In this document: one piece after another, positions 1 to 8,572 of the stretch
Numbering within the stretch: the first letter of the stretch is position 1
Layout: each line of letters starts with the position of its first letter
NCBI GenBank assembly: GCA_964537075.1
Contig: CAZIBB010000002.1
Coordinates: 1 to 45,763 of the forward strand
Length of the DNA: 45,763 nucleotides
Reading direction: 5' to 3'
From: CAYTED01 sp964537075
GTDB taxonomy: Bacteria; Patescibacteriota; Minisyncoccia; Moranbacterales; UBA1568
The notes under the pieces: model-generated
The model's input: only the letters and a program-made list of their open reading frames with translations
What the model was told of the DNA's origin: nothing
Databases searched by the model: none
Translations under genes and position numbers: made by a program

Positions 1-2093
1 CCCTTCGCAACCGTAATATCCTGCTGCACGAATTCACCAATAGCAGCTACTCTTGTCATCTCCGCGGCGGCCCCAATAGTATCGATGGATGATAGAGCCT
101 CCGCAGCGGGAGCAACAGCGGAGGAAACAGAATTCTCAACGGGCACACCTGATCCGCCATCCGCTGGAGGAGGAATTTCAACATCCGATACGGATGACTC
201 CACATCAACTCCGGCATCAGAAAAATAATGTATCGCGGCTGATGCTCCAAAGACAGCGCCTACTGATAAAGCGAAGGCCCCTACTCGCCGACGATCTCTG
301 CCTTTCACACGACCTTCCAAATCCTGATCAGCATTTTTTATCTTTATAGACAAACGTTCTTGAAGCTCCGTCAATCGCGTTTCTCTATTGGTATCTTTTT
401 CAAGTTCGAATCCCATGAATAAATCCTTTTTTTCTGTATCAACCGATTTTTCAGCACGATACCGAGAAAGCTTTTCCAGTCCCGCTTCAAGAGTCGCGAA
501 TAATCCGCCGGCAGCGGCACCACGTCTCAATCCCACAAGTGATGCTGCCACCGCCCCTCCAGCCGTTCCAAGCAATCCGCCGGCAGCAGCACCAGCAACA
601 CCAAACACGACGACGCCAATAGCCGCTTTTTTCCATAATGGCAACTTATTGTATTTTCGTCCGAGATCAAGAATTTTTTCGGAGAATCCTTTCCGCTCCA
701 TCTGCACATCCGTCCAAGCATCATAGAGCTTCACTTTCGATTCCATGGAAAAATACTGCAGTGTTTCTGCCATGGCCTGTTTCAATTCCTCACCCTCCTT
801 CTTTTGCCGGAGGTCTTCGATTTTCTTATCCAGAATTTCTCGGAGCTTCAATTGATACTGTACTTTCTCATCGAGCGCCTTCTCATCCTTGAAACTTTTC
901 CCGAAAATTCCCGAAAGTCGTTTCCACACCCCGGTTTCTTCATAATCCTTTTTCGCATAGGCCATGCGCAATCCATCCAGTTCGGCTTCCAGCGCCATCA
1001 AACCCTCATTTCCCGCAGGCTGCGCCGTTTTCTCTTTCTGACGAATCATCTCTAAGACTAACTCGCTAAATTTATCTCGTATTCCATGCGTCCTCGTCAC
1101 GGTTGCCTTCCAGTCCGAATTCATAAATTCCTCATACGTGGAAAAACGACCAGCCTTTGCCCGATCAACCTTCATTCGGTTTATCCATTCTTCCGCCTGG
1201 ACATCTCTTCTGAAGGATTCTGAATATACCGTTTCAAAGGATGCTACGGTATCGAACAAATCATCAAATGTCTTCGCGCTTCGGACGGCGGCTTCTCTTC
1301 TCCGCAACTCTTCATCCGATTCTTTTTTCGTTTCACCCTCCGGATGATAGCTTCCATAAGAAGATTTCACCCGGCGTGAGGCAACATTGACAATCTTCAT
1401 TTTTTCACTGAGAACCTTCTTTTCACCCTCATTATCTCCATTTTTATCTGGATGATACTTGCTTTTCAATGATTTCAGTTCTTGCGTGGCCATATGCATG
1501 TCTGAAAAATCAGCATTGCCAAGTCGTGTAAAAAAATGATTCAGAATGCCATCTCCTTCAACAAGCATTATTTGATCATCAGTGAGTTTCAAATTTGTCC
1601 GCAAGAATAACTTCGTCACATCAGGCAGGGATTCAGCTCTCTCTTCCCATTGACGAGACGGGTTATCTTGTGGTTTTTTTACTCCTCCAGCAGGAGCAGC
1701 ATCAGCATCAAAGACATTCGAAACCAGCATGGCATCAGGAGTGATCGGAGGCACAGATGCAGGAATAATAGACGGATCTGAGGTGATGCCGATCGAATCA
1801 TTTGCTTCGTCTTGCCTCCTCAAAATCTGTTCGGCAAATATATCTCCTGATTTGTAGGGATCCCGTTCCTTCTGGCTTGCCCCATCAAAGGCAGACAAAG
1901 ATACATCAGGAATAGCCGTATCAGCAGCAGCTTGAGGTGCCTTCAGATCGCGACTACCTATTTGTCCATCTCCTGATAAAACGGCAGAATCGGCATTGGC
2001 GATACCATACTGCGCTTCAGCTGCTTTCGCGCCAAGATCAGCGTTCTTCCTGAGAAAGTCAGGAAGAATCCTTTCGTCCCCCTTCTTGCTCAT
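1..2093 (-). CDS. Large membrane-anchored protein with a J-domain-like segment (3' end outside window)
   Basis: The frame is open from an ATG at 2093 to the left edge (about 697 residues, no stop), so the C-terminus is missing. Its ATG overlaps the stop of the upstream gene (ATGA), implying translational coupling. Residues about 200-240 resemble a J domain: a basic helix, then HPDKNGD with HPDK at about 214-217, then another helix. Residues about 280-480 are charged and probably helical. Two hydrophobic segments follow: a Gly/Ala-rich one at about 485-530 (glycine-zipper-like) and a second at about 603-622. A Pro/Ser-rich stretch comes after. J domains stimulate Hsp70 ATPase through the HPD loop, but no DnaK or GrpE gene is nearby, so a chaperone role is inference. 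I do not recognise the whole protein. The sequence suggests an anchored protein with a large N-terminal cytoplasmic part. Confidence 0.8.
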   Translation of the reverse strand, partial: MSKKGDERILPDFLRKNADLGAKAAEAQYGIANADSAVLSGDGQIGSRDLKAPQAAADTAIPDVSLSAFDGASQKERDPYKSGDIFAEQILRRQDEANDSIGITSDPSIIPASVPPITPDAMLVSNVFDADAAPAGGVKKPQDNPSRQWEERAESLPDVTKLFLRTNLKLTDDQIMLVEGDGILNHFFTRLGNADFSDMHMATQELKSLKSKYHPDKNGDNEGEKKVLSEKMKIVNVASRRVKSSYGSYHPEGETKKESDEELRRREAAVRSAKTFDDLFDTVASFETVYSESFRRDVQAEEWINRMKVDRAKAGRFSTYEEFMNSDWKATVTRTHGIRDKFSELVLEMIRQKEKTAQPAGNEGLMALEAELDGLRMAYAKKDYEETGVWKRLSGIFGKSFKDEKALDEKVQYQLKLREILDKKIEDLRQKKEGEELKQAMAETLQYFSMESKVKLYDAWTDVQMERKGFSEKILDLGRKYNKLPLWKKAAIGVVVFGVAGAAAGGLLGTAGGAVAASLVGLRRGAAAGGLFATLEAGLEKLSRYRAEKSVDTEKKDLFMGFELEKDTNRETRLTELQERLSIKIKNADQDLEGRVKGRDRRRVGAFALSVGAVFGASAAIHYFSDAGVDVESSVSDVEIPPPADGGSGVPVENSVSSAVAPAAEALSSIDTIGAAAEMTRVAAIGEFVQQDITVAK

Positions 2094-4339
2094 ACTTTTT
2101 TATTTAAAAATTTTTCGATAGTATCTCGGATCAAATCTCGCGAAAAAATCTCAGCTTCTCCTTCTGACCATCCAAGGTCACTACCAACATGCGCGAAGGA
2201 TTTTTTCATCGATTCCATCAATGTATCAGCGATGTCTTCTGGATGTTCACCATGATATGCCACCAAGTCTATACTGCTCTTCTTCGCATCCTTTTTCATG
2301 CCATTGAGAGCTTTTGTTATAGCTCCGGACAGGATGGCACTGTCACCACTTTCTTCTGCCTGCAAAAAAAGCTCATCATACGTGCGTTCTGATGATTCCG
2401 TGAGATTCTCCAGAGTTGTTGCCACTGTCTCAACCAAAGGCGTTGTCGGCGTACCTTGCTCAAGTACTTCTTTTTTTATCGGCACAGACTTTTTCTTATT
2501 TCCTCGCGAGAATAATTCAAAATCAAATCTGTCCTGCAAATCTTTTCTGAATCGTTCTGCTTGCGCTGGTCTAATTTTTCTTACCACCCACGCCTCTTCT
2601 GTATCCTCACCTCGATACTTAAATTTGATTTCTTCCGCAGAAACCGATTCGATCACCAATTCCTTTCCATCTTTCTTGAAGGGCATTCGTCGTTTTCCGA
2701 GAACGTCTGCCAATGCAATGAAAACAGCCTCAGGAGATTCTTCTCCTTTTTCTCGTTTCAGCGGTTTTTCTTTTTTAAATGTCTTTTGCTTCTCTTCCCA
2801 AGCAATTCCCAATTCCTTATTCACATCATTGAGAAACACCTGAGCCTCTCTTTGGCTCCCACCATTGATTTTCTCTACAAAATCAGAAAGGGCAGGGGTA
2901 ACAACATCACCAGTCGCCTCGAGAAAGTATCGCTGTTTGCCGATGACGAAACCAATGCTCCGAAGCGCCCTGAGAGAATCCGCGCCTTGTATGGAATCGA
3001 GAAAGACTTGTTTTTCTTTCTCGACAGCCTCCTTGAAAGCAATCAAAACCTCTTGACCCTTTTCAGGTCTTAGTTTTACTGGCATCGATTCACCTGGATT
3101 CTTCATAGGCTGAGATGGCATATTTTCTACGACCGGTGTGACTATCGGATCTTTCTCTAATTGTACTCCATTTTCCGATATTATTGGAGGAATTACGAGA
3201 GGAAAGTCACCGCCTTCTGATATTGCTCTCTTATCTATTACATGTTTCCTTCCCTTTTCTCCCCTTCCTCCCTTTGGTCTTTGAGTATCTGCTATTTTCT
3301 TTCCGCGTCCTGATTTTCGAATATCTTTCTCTTTCTTCAATTCTTGATTCAATTCAGCCTGTCGAACAGCATCCGTATTGACGCCGAACGCATCGTACTC
3401 ATCTATCCCGACTGCAAAAGCAATTTCCGATAGACTCCCTCGAAGAGCCTGCAATAATTCCCGTTTTTGGACAGGATCTTCTGTTTCGAAAAAAGCATTT
3501 TCATTCGATTCGTACCGAGCATCAATTTCACCGCTTACAGACATCGGTTCCTCCGAAATGTTTTTCAAGGCATGATTTAAAATGTCTGTCTCATATCCAT
3601 ATACTGACTGCATCCAGTCAACACTCACTAATTCTGCGGAAATCTCATTGGATAATGTCCACAACTCATGTATCTGCCGTTCTTGCTCATCCAATATGCT
3701 CGTCCGTTTTCCTGCTCGTTTGGCACGGTCATATCCATCGATAATTTCACGACAACGCTGAATATACTGAGCGAGCTCTGCCTTCAAATCAAAAACTGAT
3801 GCCTCCGCCACCGCTCGATCCTCTTCAGTAGCATCCTCCGCGAGAGGAAATTCGATCGATTCCGGGTCGATGCTTTCTAGGGATTTCAAGAATTTTCTCC
3901 CATATATCTCACATGCGCGATCAAGCAATTTCATCTCCCTGTCGTATTCCCCCTCAAAAGATAATACCTCTGAAAAATTTTTCCTCGCACCCTTTTTGTG
4001 TCCTCGTTCAGCATTTTCCTCACTTGAAAAATCAGCATCCTTAGTGCCCTGTGATATATTTGCTCCCGTGGTATTCTCTCGCTTCCTGTATTTCAGCCCC
4101 TTTTTCAAAAGTATCCCCTCCAAAATAGCTCCCGGCATCACATGAGACTGAGTGCCCCCATTCACCCTATACTCCACCATTTGCTTCTCATTCATCCCAT
4201 GTGTCGAAAGAACTCGAAATGATGGCCGTCCTTTCTTGGCGACAACAACTTTGCCTCTTTTTTCATGTATTGCATCCGGAGCATAAAACGCATCGCCTGC
4301 TTGGATTTTCGGCTGTACAAATTCTATTCCTTCACTCAT
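2090..4339 (-). CDS. Large soluble hypothetical protein, coupled to the J-like membrane protein
   Basis: The protein is about 749 residues from the ATG at 4339 (MSEGIEF). In-frame ATG 4351 and TTG 4354 lie upstream, none with a Shine-Dalgarno sequence. The composition is rich in Lys and Glu with long helix-prone stretches. A Pro-rich linker at about residues 380-415 separates two halves. No signal peptide, membrane segment or catalytic motif is visible. The C-terminal region contains a compact block around GKRRMPFKKDGKELVIES that could be a small beta domain. The stop overlaps the start of the next gene by ATGA, so the two proteins are probably made together and may act as partners. I do not recognise the family. 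Confidence 0.75.
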   Translation of the reverse strand: MSEGIEFVQPKIQAGDAFYAPDAIHEKRGKVVVAKKGRPSFRVLSTHGMNEKQMVEYRVNGGTQSHVMPGAILEGILLKKGLKYRKRENTTGANISQGTKDADFSSEENAERGHKKGARKNFSEVLSFEGEYDREMKLLDRACEIYGRKFLKSLESIDPESIEFPLAEDATEEDRAVAEASVFDLKAELAQYIQRCREIIDGYDRAKRAGKRTSILDEQERQIHELWTLSNEISAELVSVDWMQSVYGYETDILNHALKNISEEPMSVSGEIDARYESNENAFFETEDPVQKRELLQALRGSLSEIAFAVGIDEYDAFGVNTDAVRQAELNQELKKEKDIRKSGRGKKIADTQRPKGGRGEKGRKHVIDKRAISEGGDFPLVIPPIISENGVQLEKDPIVTPVVENMPSQPMKNPGESMPVKLRPEKGQEVLIAFKEAVEKEKQVFLDSIQGADSLRALRSIGFVIGKQRYFLEATGDVVTPALSDFVEKINGGSQREAQVFLNDVNKELGIAWEEKQKTFKKEKPLKREKGEESPEAVFIALADVLGKRRMPFKKDGKELVIESVSAEEIKFKYRGEDTEEAWVVRKIRPAQAERFRKDLQDRFDFELFSRGNKKKSVPIKKEVLEQGTPTTPLVETVATTLENLTESSERTYDELFLQAEESGDSAILSGAITKALNGMKKDAKKSSIDLVAYHGEHPEDIADTLMESMKKSFAHVGSDLGWSEGEAEIFSRDLIRDTIEKFLNKKV

Positions 4340-4392
4340 AAAACAATTCATCAATTACTGTATACCAAACAAGTGTGGCTCAATACCTTTTA

Positions 4393-4401
4393 TGCTATAA
4401 T
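4393..4401 (+). promoter_or_regulatory. Extended -10 promoter of the first GT39 gene
   Basis: TGCTATAAT is a perfect extended -10 (TG-n-TATAAT) about 30 bases before the ATG at 4431, in the gap between divergent genes. No good -35 box is present, which extended -10 promoters tolerate. No Shine-Dalgarno sequence precedes the ATG. Confidence 0.6.
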
Positions 4402-4430
4402 TTTAACACAAGAAAAGAAAAACAAATACT

Positions 4431-5444
4431 ATGTCTATCAGCACACGCCGCATTTCTCCTATGCTCCTTGGTTTCGGAATGATTCTTCTGCTCGCTTTTT
4501 TTCTCCGCTTCTACAATATAGAGAATCTCCCCGCCGGACTCTATCCAGATGAAGCGATGAACGGCACCAATGCCATCGAAGCGAATGAAACCGGAAATTA
4601 CAAACTCTTCTACGAGGACAATTCCGGCCGTGAAGGACTTTTCATCAATCTCCAGGCGCTCGCCCTGAAAACATTCGGCTACAATATCCCTGCCCTCAAG
4701 CTCTGGTCGGCCATTTTCGGCACCTTGACCGCTCTCGGTATCGGACTCCTCGCCTGGGAACTCTTTGAACGGCGTTCCGCAGCCCTTATCGCAGCCTTTA
4801 TCACGGCCACATCATACTGGGCAATCAATTTCTCCCGCATCGGCTTTCGGGCCATCATGACCTCATTTCTCCTCTCCTTTTCTTTTTATTTTTTCTTCCG
4901 CGGCCTCCGTACCGGAAAGATGTTTCATTTCGCTCTCGCCGGACTCATATTCGGTCTCGGTCTTCATACCTATATCGCTTTTCGTGTCGCGCCATTCATC
5001 CTCGTGTTTCTCCTTCCATTTCTCATACTCGCCTACGAGAATTTTTTCCAGCGCTACTGGAAGCATGCCCTCGTCTTCCTCTTCGCCGCTTTTATCGCCG
5101 CGAGCCCGATGTTTTATGATTTTTATCAGAACCCGCATCATTTTTCAGATCGCTCCGAAGATATTTCCATATTTTCACCCAAGGTGAACCACGGAGATTT
5201 CTTTGGAACCCTCGGAAAGACGCTTGGTCTTTCTCTCATCAAATACAATTTCGTCGGAGATCAAAATTTCCGGCATAACTACGCGCCATACCCCATTCTC
5301 GATCCTATTATCGGCACTTTTTTCCTCGCAGGATTCCTCTTTCTCCTTGGTCAGACAGGCGACTGCTTCTCGCACGCCTCCGCTCTCTTGAATACAATCC
5401 TCATATCGCGCGCAATGCATTTCTCTTCATCATTTTTTTCGTGA
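4431..5444 (+). CDS. GT39-like membrane glycosyltransferase, N-terminal part (frameshifted)
   Basis: This is the N-terminal two thirds of a polytopic glycosyltransferase of the ArnT/PMT (GT39, GT-C fold) kind. Such enzymes move a sugar from a polyprenyl-phosphate donor to an acceptor on the outer face of the membrane. After the first membrane helix comes the acidic loop LYPDEAMNG, the expected place for the catalytic Asp/Glu of GT-C enzymes. At least eight hydrophobic helices follow. The frame derails at about 5350-5365 after the helix ending FLFLLG, giving a low-complexity tail (SHASALLNTILISRAMHF) and a stop. The missing part continues in the -1 frame and is listed separately. The gene starts the plus-strand block, and the next gene is a second GT39-like protein. 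It is either a recent pseudogene or a one-base sequence error. Confidence 0.8.
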   Translation: MSISTRRISPMLLGFGMILLLAFFLRFYNIENLPAGLYPDEAMNGTNAIEANETGNYKLFYEDNSGREGLFINLQALALKTFGYNIPALKLWSAIFGTLTALGIGLLAWELFERRSAALIAAFITATSYWAINFSRIGFRAIMTSFLLSFSFYFFFRGLRTGKMFHFALAGLIFGLGLHTYIAFRVAPFILVFLLPFLILAYENFFQRYWKHALVFLFAAFIAASPMFYDFYQNPHHFSDRSEDISIFSPKVNHGDFFGTLGKTLGLSLIKYNFVGDQNFRHNYAPYPILDPIIGTFFLAGFLFLLGQTGDCFSHASALLNTILISRAMHFSSSFFS

Positions 5445-6013
5445 TGCTCGCACCGGAATTTCTCACCAATGAAGGACTCCCGCATGCTCTCCGATCTATC
5501 GGGACTCAAGTGCCGGTTTTTCTCTTCGCCACCTTTCCGGCGCTTTTTCTGTTCAATCTCGCCCTTCGAAATAAAGGCGGCCGTCATCTGATTTTTTTCT
5601 CCTTCATCATTCTTGCACTCGGTACAAGCGCTCTTTGGAATACGATGAAATACTTTTCCTTTTTCGCGGACAACCCAAAGCAATATTCCTCTTTCGGAGC
5701 CTCACTCAAGAATATGTCTGATCATATCAATACTGCGCCAAGCGAAACGCGCATATATCTCTCTGCCAATACCGGCTACATCGACCTCCAGGCCATACTC
5801 TTTCAAACCTATCAGCAGGCAAAAAATTTCGAAGTCCTGAAACCGGAGACTACTATTATCGCGCCAGCCGAGATCATCATGATCCGCTTCGATGAAAATA
5901 TCTTCCAAAATATCAGGAAGCGCTCACCACAATCCTTCGTCAAGGAAATCCCCTCTGATTCCGGCTATGCGAATTTCAAGGTCGTCGTGATACCAGAAAT
6001 CAAGGAACAGTAA
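5441..6013 (+). CDS. GT39-like glycosyltransferase, C-terminal part in the -1 frame
   Basis: This frame carries the natural continuation of the preceding gene: two or three further hydrophobic segments and then a soluble C-terminal domain (KYFSFFADNPKQYSSFG onward), the usual end of bacterial GT39 proteins. The homologous reading begins before the first possible start (GTG 5441), at about 5363, where LLLARLRSLEYNPHIARNAF fits between two membrane helices. So it is not an independent gene. Together the parts give about 527 residues, a normal length. The last residues, IKEQ, and the stop lie in a GTGAACAATGAACA-type repeat. Confidence 0.75.
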   Translation: MMLAPEFLTNEGLPHALRSIGTQVPVFLFATFPALFLFNLALRNKGGRHLIFFSFIILALGTSALWNTMKYFSFFADNPKQYSSFGASLKNMSDHINTAPSETRIYLSANTGYIDLQAILFQTYQQAKNFEVLKPETTIIAPAEIIMIRFDENIFQNIRKRSPQSFVKEIPSDSGYANFKVVVIPEIKEQ

Positions 6014-6036
6014 ACAGTGAACAATGAGCAAAAAAA
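6004..6036 (+). repeat. Word repeat A (GTGAACAATGAACA family), solo copy
   Basis: The sequence AAGGAACAGTAAACAGTGAACAATGAG straddles the stop codon of the GT39 C-terminal part, written here in pieces: AAGGAACAG, TAAACAG, TGAACAATGAG. It is one of at least eight copies of this degenerate A/G-rich repeat in the window and supplies the terminal residues KEQ. Confidence 0.7.
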
Positions 6037-6077
6037 CCCACAAGGCTTTCACATGAATATATTTCGCAATCAACTCA

Positions 6078-6131
6078 TTTTTATCAAGGTCCGACCTTAA
6101 GACCCATCCCAAGGTCGGACCTTGATAAAAA
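6078..6131. terminator. Perfect 21-bp hairpin, likely bidirectional terminator
   Basis: Two 21-base arms (6078-6098 and 6111-6131) are perfect reverse complements around a 12-base loop. Each arm carries AAGGTCSGACCTT, itself nearly a palindrome, and the outer ends are T5 on one side and A5 on the other. It lies between the two GT39 genes, so it could end transcription of the first on the plus strand. The doubled palindrome also makes a REP-like repeat possible. Confidence 0.75.
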
Positions 6132-6163
6132 ACCTGAACTCTATCTGCTAACATCTCAAATCT

Positions 6164-8092
6164 ATGCATCACCTCCTCCAATCCCTCAAGCGCCACCCTG
6201 CCATCGCCGTATCGCTCATACTAGTCGTCTTCCTCGCCTTCACCATCATAACCGCCTGGAACGATTCGGCGACTTATGACGAGAGAGCTCACATCCCTGC
6301 TTCCTACAGCTATGTCCGCTATGGTGACATGCGCATCAATTATGAACACCCCCCGCTCTTAAAAGACCTAATCGGTATTTCCCTCCTCACTCTGCAGCCG
6401 ACATTCCCCGGGACGGATCCTCTCTGGACCGAAGGCGTCAACGAACAATGGAACATCGGGACGCTCTTCCTCTACAAGCTTGGAAACGATGCGGATCTTC
6501 TGATCTTTTTCGCGCGACTGCCGATCATCCTTCTCGGGCTCCTTGCCGCCTTCTTCCTCTATCGCATCACCAAGGAAAACGCCGGCACCATCGCTGGAAT
6601 TTTCGCCGTCCTTCTGTTCGCTTTCGATCCGAATATCATCGCCCACGCCCACTATGTCACGACCGACCTCGGCATCGCGATCGCCATCCTGATCGCAACC
6701 TATTTCTTCGTACGATTTCTCAAATATCCTTCCACAAAAAATCTCATCATCGCCGGTATCATCCTCGGCCTCGCCCAAACCGTAAAATTTTCCGCCATCC
6801 TCATTCTCCCGATATTCGGCATTATGTCCGTTCTCTATGGACTCGGAACCGCCATCAAACTCTCTTGGATGGCGCGCATCAAGCTCGCTTTTGCGTATGC
6901 GAGAAAATACATCTACATACTCATGATCTGTTTCATGACCATCTATGCCGTCTATCTCCCGAATGTCTGGAATATGCCGAGCGAACAGATGAACACGCTC
7001 GCCCTTCAAAAGTTTGGCGATGATCGCGAGGCGAAAGTCTTTGCCAGGAATGTCATCGCCGGCATGGAACAAATTCCCCTACTCAAACCATTCACTCACT
7101 ACACGCTCGGCGTCATGGTCGTCTTTACAAGGGTCGCCGGCGGCAATGTCTTCTTCTTCAATAATCCGTTTTTCAATGATACGGAAAGGGAACTCATCTC
7201 CACGGTCGCCTCTCCCTGGTACTTTCCCGCGGTCTTCCTCATGAAGGAAACCATCCCCTTCCTCTTCCTCCTGTTCTTCTCCCTCCTCTACAGCCTCTAC
7301 CGCATCGCGAAACTCCCGCTCTGGAAGGAAGGCGCCTCTCAGTCTCTCGATACCATCATCGAGAGTTTTCACACGAAGACGATCGAATGGACCGTCGGAG
7401 GATTCATCACTCTCTATATCCTCCTCTCGGTCACGGGCAACTTGAATATCGGCCTCCGGCATCTTTTCCCTATCATCCTCTTCCTCTATTTCTTCATCGC
7501 GAAGACGCTCGCCGGTTTCATCAGGCGCCGCCTGCATGATGAGAAACATATCGCGCCGGAGAAGCAACTCAACCGACGTATTTTCTTCATACTCGGATTA
7601 GGATTTTCCCTCTGGATCATCGCGATCCCCTTCATCGCCTATCCGAATTTTCTCTCCTATTTCAACGAAGCGATCGGCTCAGAAAATGGCTACCACTATG
7701 TTACCGATTCCAATTATGACTGGGGTCAGGACATGAAGCGTGTAGAGGCATTCATCAATACTCACAACAGTGAGTGTTCCCGCACGAATACCCTGCCATC
7801 CTGCCGGATCGATACCATTCGCATCGATTATTTCGGTGGAGCGGAACCGGACTACTATCTCGGGAGTGCGTTCAGACCCTGGTATGGCGGACTTCCGCCG
7901 GAAACCGGATGGTACGCGCTGTCATCATTCTTCATCCAAGAAGATAGCTACAAGCAAATCGAACCCGGCACCCGAAGCTACCGTGACTGGCTCTGGAAAT
8001 TCACTCCTGTCACCCGTGCCGGTGAGTCCATCTTCATCTACCATCTCACTGATAATGACATCAGGTCATTATCAGTGAGCAATGAACAATAG
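6164..8092 (+). CDS. GT39-like polytopic membrane glycosyltransferase
   Basis: This 642-residue protein has an N-terminal helix followed by the loop TYDERAHIPASYSYVRYGD and then INYEHPPLLK. The DE pair and the EHPPL motif are hallmarks of the PMT/ArnT (GT39) superfamily, which uses polyprenyl-phosphate sugars and acts at the outer face of the cytoplasmic membrane. About ten further hydrophobic helices follow, then a soluble domain with YVTDSNYDWGQDMKR, a segment commonly seen in this bacterial subgroup. The acceptor cannot be read from sequence; surface proteins or envelope glycans are likely. The last residues SVSNEQ and the stop lie in the word repeat that begins at 8066. The ATG at 6164 follows a strong hairpin, and no clear Shine-Dalgarno sequence is present. 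Confidence 0.9.
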   Translation: MHHLLQSLKRHPAIAVSLILVVFLAFTIITAWNDSATYDERAHIPASYSYVRYGDMRINYEHPPLLKDLIGISLLTLQPTFPGTDPLWTEGVNEQWNIGTLFLYKLGNDADLLIFFARLPIILLGLLAAFFLYRITKENAGTIAGIFAVLLFAFDPNIIAHAHYVTTDLGIAIAILIATYFFVRFLKYPSTKNLIIAGIILGLAQTVKFSAILILPIFGIMSVLYGLGTAIKLSWMARIKLAFAYARKYIYILMICFMTIYAVYLPNVWNMPSEQMNTLALQKFGDDREAKVFARNVIAGMEQIPLLKPFTHYTLGVMVVFTRVAGGNVFFFNNPFFNDTERELISTVASPWYFPAVFLMKETIPFLFLLFFSLLYSLYRIAKLPLWKEGASQSLDTIIESFHTKTIEWTVGGFITLYILLSVTGNLNIGLRHLFPIILFLYFFIAKTLAGFIRRRLHDEKHIAPEKQLNRRIFFILGLGFSLWIIAIPFIAYPNFLSYFNEAIGSENGYHYVTDSNYDWGQDMKRVEAFINTHNSECSRTNTLPSCRIDTIRIDYFGGAEPDYYLGSAFRPWYGGLPPETGWYALSSFFIQEDSYKQIEPGTRSYRDWLWKFTPVTRAGESIFIYHLTDNDIRSLSVSNEQ

Positions 8093-8114
8093 ACAGCGAA
8101 CAACGAACATCAAG
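8066..8114 (+). repeat. Word repeat A, left flank of four-helix-bundle gene copy 1
   Basis: The tract contains CAGTGAGCAATGAACAATAG, then ACAGCGAACAACGAACATC. It supplies the C-terminal codons of the upstream glycosyltransferase and ends just before the four-helix-bundle gene. The other side of that gene (8497-8572) carries the same family in inverted orientation. CAGTGAGCAATGAACA occurs again, identical, inside the GT4 gene at about 12215-12230 on the other strand. Confidence 0.75.
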
Positions 8115-8121
8115 AAAAACA

Positions 8122-8496
8122 ATTGATACAAAATATAGGCAAAAGACAGATATCTTGAAAGAAAAAATGGACGAACTGGCTTATTCCATTTACAAGGAAA
8201 CCAAAAACTTCCCAAAAGATGAGATGCATGGAATCACTTCACAAATTCGCCGATCAGCACTTTCTATTGTTTTGAATTACATTGAAGGTTACGCGCGAAC
8301 AGGATCAAAAGAGTATAAGAATTTTTTACAGATTTCGTACGGGTCTCTGAAAGAAACAAACTACCTTCTATTTTTCTCAACAAGAGAGGGTTATATTTCA
8401 AAAGAAAGTTACGAAAAATTAACAAAGATTTCTGATGAAATCGGTGCTATGTTTTGGACTACACTTCAGAAAATTAAAACTCGTATCAACGGTTGA
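8122..8496 (+). CDS. Four-helix-bundle protein (IVP/S23-like), copy 1; ATG lost
   Basis: The protein is about 124 residues and largely helical, with GITSQIRRSALSIVLNYIEG and YARTGSKEYKNFLQISYGSL. It belongs to the four-helix-bundle family named after proteins encoded in intervening sequences of 23S rRNA, related to the Avd proteins of diversity-generating retroelements. The molecular role is unclear. Compared with copy 2, which begins ATG GAT GAA GGA TAT, the matching codons here read ATT GAT ACA AAA TAT. The original start is therefore ATT at 8122; the next usable start is TTG at 8155 (113 residues). Inverted word repeats enclose the gene, suggesting it moves as a cassette. Expression is uncertain because of the lost ATG. 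Confidence 0.75.
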   Translation: MDTKYRQKTDILKEKMDELAYSIYKETKNFPKDEMHGITSQIRRSALSIVLNYIEGYARTGSKEYKNFLQISYGSLKETNYLLFFSTREGYISKESYEKLTKISDEIGAMFWTTLQKIKTRING

Positions 8497-8572
8497 TTGT
8501 TCCTTATTCACTGCTCCTCGTTCATTGTTCATTGTTCCCTACTCCTTGTTCCCTGTTCACTGTCAAGCGTAT
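8497..8572 (-). repeat. Word repeat A, right flank of copy 1 (inverted)
   Basis: Seventy-odd bases of TTGTTCC, TTATTCACTG, TTCATTGTTCATTG and TTGTTCCCTGTTCACTG words, the reverse complement of the tract to the left of the gene. It overlaps the 3' end of the convergent ftsQ-like gene and encodes that protein's last residues (DSEQGTRSREQ). Confidence 0.75.

Noticed and set aside
3870..4145. Plus-strand frames across the two large proteins and across the ribosomal genes
   Set aside because: They mirror strong minus-strand coding frames and carry no recognisable domains; the same applies to other antisense frames in the window.
5318..5324. Programmed -1 frameshift at T TTT TTC in the GT39 gene
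   Set aside because: Slipping there would destroy the following membrane helix (FFLAGFLFLLG), which is clearly coded in the original frame; the true break is later.
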